Assembly (NCBI GenBank): GCA_029259285.1
Contig: JAPDJB010000091.1
Coordinates: 1-10,521 of the forward strand
Length of the DNA stretch: 10,521 nt
Source of the DNA: Candidatus Bathyarchaeota archaeon
GTDB lineage: Archaea; Thermoproteota; Bathyarchaeia; TCS64; B23
Direction of reading: 5' to 3'
The notes under the pieces were generated by a model. It was not told the origin of the DNA. It searched no databases and saw nothing but the letters and a program-made list of their open reading frames with translations. The position numbers and the translations under genes are program-made. Below are positions 5,905-10,521 of the stretch, piece after piece. Numbering within the stretch: position 1 is the stretch's first letter; every line of letters begins with the position of its first letter.

Positions 5905-6765
5905 TTAGGGGAGCAGCGCCTTCCACCTATACCTGTCGCAGCCGCAGCTCATATCCTCAAGGTCTACATGTCTCAAAGCATAGTGGAGGGCCTGGGCTGC
6001 AGCTCCACACCACCGCTCCCTAAACTCCCTAAAGGCCTCGGGCCCAGTCCAGGTGGTCTCCACCAAGCCCTCACCATAGTTTGAGACCAGTTGAAGCGTC
6101 GCATAGCAGGCTCCGATCTCCCTGGCGAAGATGACCTCTGGGACGAGGTTCATGGTGACGACGTCTATGCCCGCATTCGTATACCTCAACCTGATCTCCG
6201 ATGGGGATTCAAGCCTCGGCCCCTCGGCTACGCCTACGATGCCCCTGCGGAAGACCCGTTTGAATCCAGCCCTCTCAGCGCCCTCGACGAGGAGCCTGCT
6301 CAGCGTCGGGCAGAAGGGTTGATGGAGCCTATACATGATGACGTCGACGTCGAATCCCCTCTCCCGTAGGCTTCGGGTCAGGGACTGAGCCCTCTTGGTT
6401 GTGTAGTCGACGAAGCCGTCGGGTATGACTATGTCCCCCGGGTCGAGCAGCCTGTTTGTTGAGCCGCAGAGGGCGCAGCCGAGTATCTTCTTCACCCCAG
6501 CCTTCATGAGGACGTAGAAGACACGCTCGGCGGCGCTGTTAGGCGTCGTATTACTGATCTCCCTGGTTATTCCGTGGAAGGGGACGAAGAGGAAGGGTTC
6601 GCCGTCGATGGAGGCGTGGGTGAAGGGGGCCGTCGGCCCGAAGGGGGTGTCATAGACGATGTTCTCCCCGATGATCTCTATGCCCTCAAAGCCCTTTGGA
6701 AAACCTGAGCCTAGGATCGCCGAGCCTCCGATGACGGCGAGCTTAACCCTCGGTATCTCCGGCAT
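5905..6765 (-). CDS. MTAP/PNP-family nucleoside phosphorylase, divergent pocket
   Basis: The family splits methylthioadenosine or purine nucleosides with phosphate into free base and sugar-1-phosphate. The 286-residue product has the hallmarks: VIGGSAI (11-17) at the phosphate loop, CGST then DPGDIVIPDGFVDYTT (108-123), EGPRLESPSEIR (181-192), DVVTMNLVPEVIFAREIG (201-218, with the substrate-binding Met205) and a C-terminal CGC (274-276) like the CXC motif of thermophilic MTAPs. By manual alignment with human MTAP, Arg60 of the RHG motif is Phe63 here, Thr93 is Ala98, and the base-reading Asp220 and Asp222 are Asn229 and Gly231. Asn at that place is known to favour 6-oxopurines in relatives. 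Substrate therefore remains open, so no gene symbol is given. ATG 6765 has a TATA-like sequence 25-32 nt upstream and diverges from the MFS gene across 72 bp. Confidence 0.78.
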   Translation of the reverse strand: MPEIPRVKLAVIGGSAILGSGFPKGFEGIEIIGENIVYDTPFGPTAPFTHASIDGEPFLFVPFHGITREISNTTPNSAAERVFYVLMKAGVKKILGCALCGSTNRLLDPGDIVIPDGFVDYTTKRAQSLTRSLRERGFDVDVIMYRLHQPFCPTLSRLLVEGAERAGFKRVFRRGIVGVAEGPRLESPSEIRLRYTNAGIDVVTMNLVPEVIFAREIGACYATLQLVSNYGEGLVETTWTGPEAFREFRERWCGAAAQALHYALRHVDLEDMSCGCDRYRWKALLP

Positions 6766-6789
6766 GGAACCCTCGATCTATTTTGATGC

Positions 6790-6803
6790 CTAAATCCTTT
6801 TAG
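6790..6803. promoter_or_regulatory. Overlapping divergent TATA boxes, phosphorylase and MFS genes
   Basis: The palindrome CTAAA-TCCT-TTTAG contains GGATTTAG on the minus strand, 25-32 nt before ATG 6765, and CCTTTTAG on the plus strand, 35-42 nt before ATG 6838. Binding at the two sites would be mutually exclusive. The MFS mRNA would then have a leader of about 10 nt. Confidence 0.45.
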
Positions 6804-6837
6804 CCCCTTCAGGGGTTCTATTAGGGGCTGTAGGCGT

Positions 6838-8100
6838 ATGGCCTCCTATAGGGAGGTTTTGAGGGGAAATGTCCTCGTCATAATGCTTAGCAACGTCATT
6901 AGGCAGTTAACCCTCTTCGTCACCTTCCCCTTCTTCAGCCTCTACATCAGAGCCTTAGGAGGCTCTAATAGGGTGATCGGGCTTGTGAACGCCCTTAGGC
7001 CGCTCTCCTATATGTTCCTCTATCCCCTCGCTGGGGGCATCGCCGACACCTATGGACGAGTCAAGGCGATCATCCTCTCAGGATATCTCGGCATCCCCAT
7101 CTTTCTCCTCTACGCCATCGCCCCTGATTGGAGGATCCTCGCCGCCGCCGTCCTCATCGCAGGCATCAGGGTCATACAATTTCCCGCCTCCTCAGCTATA
7201 TTGGCGGACTCGATGCCACGTGAGGTTCGCGGTAGGGGATACGCCATCGTCACCTCTCTCCCCAGCCTCGTCGGCATCCTCTCCCCCTTCATAGGCGGCT
7301 ATCTCATCTCCCTCTACGGAGTTGAGAGGGCCATGAGGCTTCTATACGTCCTAGCTGCCGCAGCCTCCGGTCTGATAGCGACCATAAGCCTCTGCTTCCT
7401 CAAGGAGACCCTTCCACCGCGTAGGAGAAATATAGATCCAAAAAGACTTCTCATAGACTCCTACCGAGATTTCATGGAGGTCGTCAGGGGACTCCCAGGG
7501 GGTTTGAAGCTTTACGCCCTCATCCTCGTTCTATCCACCTTCTCCCTCGGCCTTTCAACACCCTATTGGGTTGTCTACGCCAGGGATGTCATCGGCCTTA
7601 AGCCCTATGAGTGGGGCGTGATATTGACGATGCTCTCCCTCGTCTACTCGATTCTCACCCTTCCAGCGGGCCTCGTCATCGACCGATATGAGCGACGTAA
7701 GATCATAGCGCTATGCCTAGCCGTCGCCGTCGCACCCATACTGGCCTTCCCCTTCTCCAGGGGCTTCTATCAGACCCTCCTCACGATGCTTCCAATAGCC
7801 ATCGTGAATTCCTTCCTCTTCCCAGCCGCTGGAGCGCTTATGGCGGATATGACGCCACGGGAGATGAGGGGGAGAGTTATGGCGGCTTTTGGGCGTGGAA
7901 TGCTCATCATAAATTATAGGGGTGGGGGAGGGGGAGGCCCTGGAATGGGCTTCTTCCTCACAATCCCCTCCATCCTCGGCTTCCTACTCGGCGGCCTCAT
8001 CTATGAGGTGAATCCCCTCTACCCCTGGCTCATCCTCGCCTCAACCACCCTGGTCAACGCCGTCCTAGCCCTGATGCTTAGAGGCAAATCGGAGGAGTGA
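6838..8100 (+). CDS. Major facilitator superfamily transporter
   Basis: This 420-residue polytopic membrane protein has about 12 hydrophobic segments in two six-helix halves, as expected for an MFS carrier driven by an ion gradient. Loop 2-3 holds the MFS motif A variant GGIADTYGRVKA (67-78), and the second half repeats it as GLVIDRYERRKI (278-289). The halves also share MPREVRGRG (126-134) and TPREMRGRV (339-347). A central cytoplasmic loop (about 190-220) is rich in arginine. The substrate cannot be read; sugar, drug or metabolite efflux are all possible. ATG 6838 is the chosen start, with no strong ribosome binding site. An odd run of six glycines (362-367) lies before TPS helix-forming sequence near the presumed TM11. 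The gene ends 43 nt before a permease gene with its own promoter. Confidence 0.85.
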   Translation: MASYREVLRGNVLVIMLSNVIRQLTLFVTFPFFSLYIRALGGSNRVIGLVNALRPLSYMFLYPLAGGIADTYGRVKAIILSGYLGIPIFLLYAIAPDWRILAAAVLIAGIRVIQFPASSAILADSMPREVRGRGYAIVTSLPSLVGILSPFIGGYLISLYGVERAMRLLYVLAAAASGLIATISLCFLKETLPPRRRNIDPKRLLIDSYRDFMEVVRGLPGGLKLYALILVLSTFSLGLSTPYWVVYARDVIGLKPYEWGVILTMLSLVYSILTLPAGLVIDRYERRKIIALCLAVAVAPILAFPFSRGFYQTLLTMLPIAIVNSFLFPAAGALMADMTPREMRGRVMAAFGRGMLIINYRGGGGGGPGMGFFLTIPSILGFLLGGLIYEVNPLYPWLILASTTLVNAVLALMLRGKSEE

Positions 8101-8108
8101 GAGACGTT

Positions 8109-8126
8109 AAACCCTAAATAGGGTTT
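8109..8126. promoter_or_regulatory. Palindrome enclosing the TATA box of the LivH-type gene
   Basis: AAACCCTA (8109-8116), AA, TAGGGTTT (8119-8126) is a perfect inverted repeat with CTAAATAG at its centre. That centre lies 24-30 nt upstream of ATG 8144, the usual TATA position. A dimeric regulator binding here would block TBP. Confidence 0.55.
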
Positions 8127-8143
8127 GGAGGGTATTGTCTGGG

Positions 8144-9067
8144 ATGCTGGACGAGTTCTCCGTGAGACTCATCGTCTATGCATCGATGATCTCAACCCTA
8201 TGCGTCGGCTTCACCCTCACCCACATGATCGAGAGATTCCCAAACTTCGCCCACGCCGACTATGCCAGCATAGGAAGCGCCGTCGCCTACACGCTTGTGA
8301 GATTCTACGGCTTCAACCCCTACGCCTCCTGGCCCCTCGCAGCCTTAGCGGGGGGGTTAATTGGATGCGTGCTCTACATCCTCGTTGTTAAGCCCCTTAG
8401 GAGGACGGGGGGAGATGGCATCAGATTGGCCTTCGCCATGTTCGCCCTCTCCAGGATCCTGGCAACCCTCGTAGCCCTCTACTCCTTCTGGGTTCTCTCC
8501 AGGTTCAGAATCCACTCCAGGGGCTTCCTACTTAGGAGATGGGACTTCCATCTCAGCGGATACCCTGGAATCCTCTTCACAGCCCCAGCGACGGCGATCC
8601 TGCTAGTCATCCTCCTCCATCTCTTCCTCACCAGGACTAGGCTGGGGATAGCTATGCGAGCCGTCGCCGAGGATCCAACCCTCGCCTCCTGCCTTGGGGT
8701 GAACGTCTCCAGAATACATCTCCTCTCCTGGTTCCTCACCGGCTCCATGGCAGCCCTAGCGGGAGCCGTTCTATCACTCGCCATGTCCGTCAGGATCGGT
8801 GGGGCGGAGGAGCTCCTGATAACCGTCTTCGCCGGCAGCGTCCTAGGGGGATTGGAGAACATCTATGGGGCGGTGGTCGGGGGATTCGCGGTGGCCTTCA
8901 TACAGAAGATCCTACCAGGCATAGTCCTAAGGCTGCTAGGCTCCCTCGGCATATGGATGGCGGGCTTCGAAGCCCTCACCCCCATCATAGTTCTCGTCGT
9001 AATCCTGATGATGGAGCCTGGGGGACTGACAGCCCTGGCGAAGAGGATCACCAGAACAAGGATTTGA
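8144..9067 (+). CDS. LivH-type branched-chain amino acid ABC transporter permease
   Basis: LivH-family proteins are one of the two membrane subunits of importers for branched-chain amino acids or, in some relatives, urea or amides. The 307-residue product is hydrophobic with about eight membrane segments. Family landmarks are VGFTLTHMIERFPNFAHADY (21-40, normally ending NFAHGD), the coupling-helix region RLGIAMRAVAEDPTLASCLG (166-185) and GGLENIYGAVVGGF (235-248). ATG 8144 is preferred: the TATA-like centre of a palindrome lies 24-30 nt upstream. A TTG at 8135 would add three residues. No LivM, ATPase or binding protein is in the window; the next gene is a lipoate ligase with its own promoter. 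Permease identity is firm, substrate is not. Confidence 0.85.
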   Translation: MLDEFSVRLIVYASMISTLCVGFTLTHMIERFPNFAHADYASIGSAVAYTLVRFYGFNPYASWPLAALAGGLIGCVLYILVVKPLRRTGGDGIRLAFAMFALSRILATLVALYSFWVLSRFRIHSRGFLLRRWDFHLSGYPGILFTAPATAILLVILLHLFLTRTRLGIAMRAVAEDPTLASCLGVNVSRIHLLSWFLTGSMAALAGAVLSLAMSVRIGGAEELLITVFAGSVLGGLENIYGAVVGGFAVAFIQKILPGIVLRLLGSLGIWMAGFEALTPIIVLVVILMMEPGGLTALAKRITRTRI

Positions 9068-9085
9068 CGCTGAATGAATCGGGAC

Positions 9086-9096
9086 TTTTAAAATAT
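9086..9096 (+). promoter_or_regulatory. TATA box for the lipoate ligase gene
   Basis: TTTTAAAATAT lies 24-34 nt upstream of ATG 9120. This supports ATG 9120 as a leaderless start rather than GTG 9099 or 9111. Confidence 0.65.
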
Positions 9097-9119
9097 GAGT
9101 GGACAGATCGGTGAATGCC

Positions 9120-10262
9120 ATGGAGGAGTGGAGGCTAATAGACCTAGGCTCAGCTGAACCCCTCATCGCCCAGGGCTTCTATGAGGCCGTCGCCCTCGCC
9201 ATCGATAGGGGGCTTGCCCCAAACACCATAATCCTCGTCCAACCCTCCAGCCCCTACGTCTGTATAGGCTATCATCAACGATTGGAGGAGGAGATCGATC
9301 TGGAGTACTGCCGCGGTAGGGGGTTACCCATCATAAGGCGTTATCAGGGCGGGGGAGCAGTCTACCTCGACAGCGGACAGGTCTTCTACCAGGTCATCGG
9401 CCATGAGGGAAGCCTCCCATCCCGAGTGGAGGAGCTCTTCGAGAAGCTGCTCCAGGTGACGGTTTATGTCTATAGGAAGCTGGGCGTTGAGGCGGAGTAT
9501 AAACCCATAAACGACGTGGTGGTTGGAGGCCGTAAGATCTCGGGGAATGGAGCCGGCAAGATCGGGAGGGCTGTCATCCTCGTCGGCAACATCATCCTCG
9601 ACTTCGACTACGACTCCATGGTTAGAGTGCTACAGGTGCCGGATGAGAAGTTCAGGGATAAGGTGGCCAAAAGCATGAGGGAGTGGCTGACGACGCTGAG
9701 GAGGGAGCTTGGCTACACGCCGCCGGTGGAGGAGGTGAAGAGGCTGCTGCGAGAGGGATATGAACGGGTGCTGGGCATAAGCCTGAAACCCTCCGAGCCG
9801 ACAGGGGAGGAGTGGAGGATCTTCGAGGAGGAGGTTAAGCCGAGGCATCTCTCAGAGGAGTGGCTCTACATGCCCGAGATGAGGCGGGGATGGATCTCGG
9901 AGGGGAGGATGGTGAAGATCGCCGACGGCGTAAGGGTGGTACACATCAATCATAAGGCGGCGAAGATGATCAGGGTGACAGCCGAACTCAGGGAGGACGA
10001 GATAATAGACCTCCTCATCACCGGAGACTTCTTCATGATCCCGGAGGACTCGCTGCCGAAGCTTGAGGAGATGCTAAAGGGAGCTAAACTCGACAAGGAT
10101 GAACTCCTAAGGAGGGTTGAGGCCTTCTACAGGGAAACGGGCGTTCAAACACCTGGATTGAAGCCCCAGGACTTCATCGACGCCTTGATGAAGCTGAGAG
10201 AGGCCGTGGAGAGATATCTACCATCGATACGCCCCTCAGCCGAATCCGATAGAGCTAGCTGA
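9120..10262 (+). CDS. lplA: Lipoate-protein ligase, catalytic and accessory domains fused
   Basis: The enzyme activates lipoate with ATP and attaches it to lysine of E2 or H-protein lipoyl domains. The 380-residue product has the ligase core at about 1-240: RRYQGGGAVYLDSG (73-86) lines the lipoyl-AMP pocket, NDV (131-133) and GRKISGNG (137-144) carry the conserved catalytic lysine K139. Residues about 255-365 match the accessory C-terminal domain (WISEGRMVKIADG, then LLITGDFFMIPED at 298-310), which some archaea such as Thermoplasma encode as a separate LplB protein needed for activation. Here both are on one chain, as in E. coli LplA. ATG 9120 is chosen by TATA spacing and because the family begins at EEWRLIDLG. 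The next gene starts 57 nt later. Lipoate versus octanoate preference cannot be told. Confidence 0.87.
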   Translation: MEEWRLIDLGSAEPLIAQGFYEAVALAIDRGLAPNTIILVQPSSPYVCIGYHQRLEEEIDLEYCRGRGLPIIRRYQGGGAVYLDSGQVFYQVIGHEGSLPSRVEELFEKLLQVTVYVYRKLGVEAEYKPINDVVVGGRKISGNGAGKIGRAVILVGNIILDFDYDSMVRVLQVPDEKFRDKVAKSMREWLTTLRRELGYTPPVEEVKRLLREGYERVLGISLKPSEPTGEEWRIFEEEVKPRHLSEEWLYMPEMRRGWISEGRMVKIADGVRVVHINHKAAKMIRVTAELREDEIIDLLITGDFFMIPEDSLPKLEEMLKGAKLDKDELLRRVEAFYRETGVQTPGLKPQDFIDALMKLREAVERYLPSIRPSAESDRAS

Positions 10263-10284
10263 CTAGGGAGAGGGACGTGGATCG

Positions 10285-10296
10285 ATATATTTTTTC
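10285..10296 (+). promoter_or_regulatory. TATA box for the moaA-like gene, with T-run
   Basis: ATATATTTTTTC lies 24-35 nt upstream of GTG 10320, consistent with a leaderless transcript. The six-T run (10290-10295), 28 nt after the ligase stop, could also help end the upstream transcript. Confidence 0.55.
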
Positions 10297-10319
10297 ATGT
10301 ATATCGCTATAGGGATATC

Positions 10320-10521
10320 GTGACATCCCCTTCGAAGATCACCCTTAGAGACCCTTACGGGAGAGGCGTGGAGACCCTTCGGATATCAGTGACACAGCGC
10401 TGCGACTTCAACTGTCTCTACTGTCATAAGGAGGGGGAGATGGCCCCCAGACGAGAGCTTACAGTCGAGGAGATAGGGCGAATCGCCGCAGTAGCCTCCT
10501 CCCTAGGTATATCGAGATTCA
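10320..10521 (+). CDS. moaA: MoaA-type radical SAM GTP 3',8-cyclase, 5' part
   Basis: MoaA catalyses the first step of molybdopterin synthesis, rearranging GTP with a radical SAM [4Fe-4S] cluster. Only the first 67 residues are visible; the gene runs off the window. They contain DPYGRGVETLRISVT (11-25) and the cluster motif C28-x3-C32-x2-C35 in RCDFNCLYCHKEGE, which matches archaeal MoaA, in particular the CHKEGE ending. The segment ELTVEEIGRI after it also fits. GTG at 10320 is the only suitable in-frame start near the conserved block and has a TATA box at the right distance. Other radical SAM proteins share the cysteine motif, but the flanking residues favour MoaA. Confidence 0.82.
   Translation, partial: MTSPSKITLRDPYGRGVETLRISVTQRCDFNCLYCHKEGEMAPRRELTVEEIGRIAAVASSLGISRF

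Noticed and set aside
1..10521. CRISPR arrays, insertion sequences, toxin-antitoxin or defence modules
   Set aside because: No regularly spaced repeats, no transposase or inverted terminal repeats, and no recognisable defence gene set; the nuclease-like gene alone is not enough.

Overview
The window reads as chromosomal DNA of an archaeon, most likely a thermophilic member of the TACK/Thermoproteota side (a Bathyarchaeia-like lineage is possible, but no marker here fixes it). The reasons are: a Trm14-type tRNA methylase and an AF2226-like THUMP-SPOUT protein, a coiled-coil PD-(D/E)XK-like protein of a type common in thermophilic archaea, a fused archaeal-style lipoate ligase, heavy use of AGG/AGA arginine codons, and start codons with archaeal TATA boxes about 25-32 nt upstream. 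That spacing implies mostly leaderless mRNAs. Genes are packed, no intergenic gap exceeds 100 nt, and I see no transposase, integrase, CRISPR array or phage gene.

Layout. Positions 2-409 hold the 3' end of a DUF1614-like membrane protein gene. A tRNA-Ser(UGA) gene with encoded CCA follows at 449-537. A minus-strand THUMP-SPOUT gene (590-1663) and a plus-strand coiled-coil/nuclease-fold gene (1748-2389) diverge from a short promoter region. The second is followed by trm14 (2431-3561), so two THUMP-domain RNA-modification proteins flank a putative nuclease-fold protein next to a tRNA gene.

The minus strand then carries a two-gene operon: a metal-dependent amidohydrolase (4247-5512) followed by a ComB-family phosphatase (3543-4250) that overlaps it by 4 nt. 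The comB 3' end also overlaps trm14 tail to tail by 19 bp. Upstream lie a small exported or membrane-anchored protein (5580-5831) and a divergent MTAP/PNP-family phosphorylase (5905-6765). The phosphorylase diverges from an MFS transporter (6838-8100). A LivH-type ABC permease (8144-9067), a lipoate-protein ligase with its accessory domain fused (9120-10262), and the start of a MoaA-type radical SAM gene (10320 to the edge) follow on the plus strand.

Functionally the window is housekeeping and accessory metabolism: tRNA and tRNA modification on the left, a small hydrolase/phosphatase operon and purine nucleoside salvage in the middle, transport plus cofactor metabolism (lipoate, molybdopterin) on the right. 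I do not see a clear new defence or mobile system. The points most worth a second look are two hairpins at 3' gene ends with shared flanking sequence, a phosphorylase with altered phosphate- and base-pocket residues, a palindrome wrapped around the permease TATA box, a poly-glycine/G-run insertion in the MFS gene, and the odd amidohydrolase-comB pairing.
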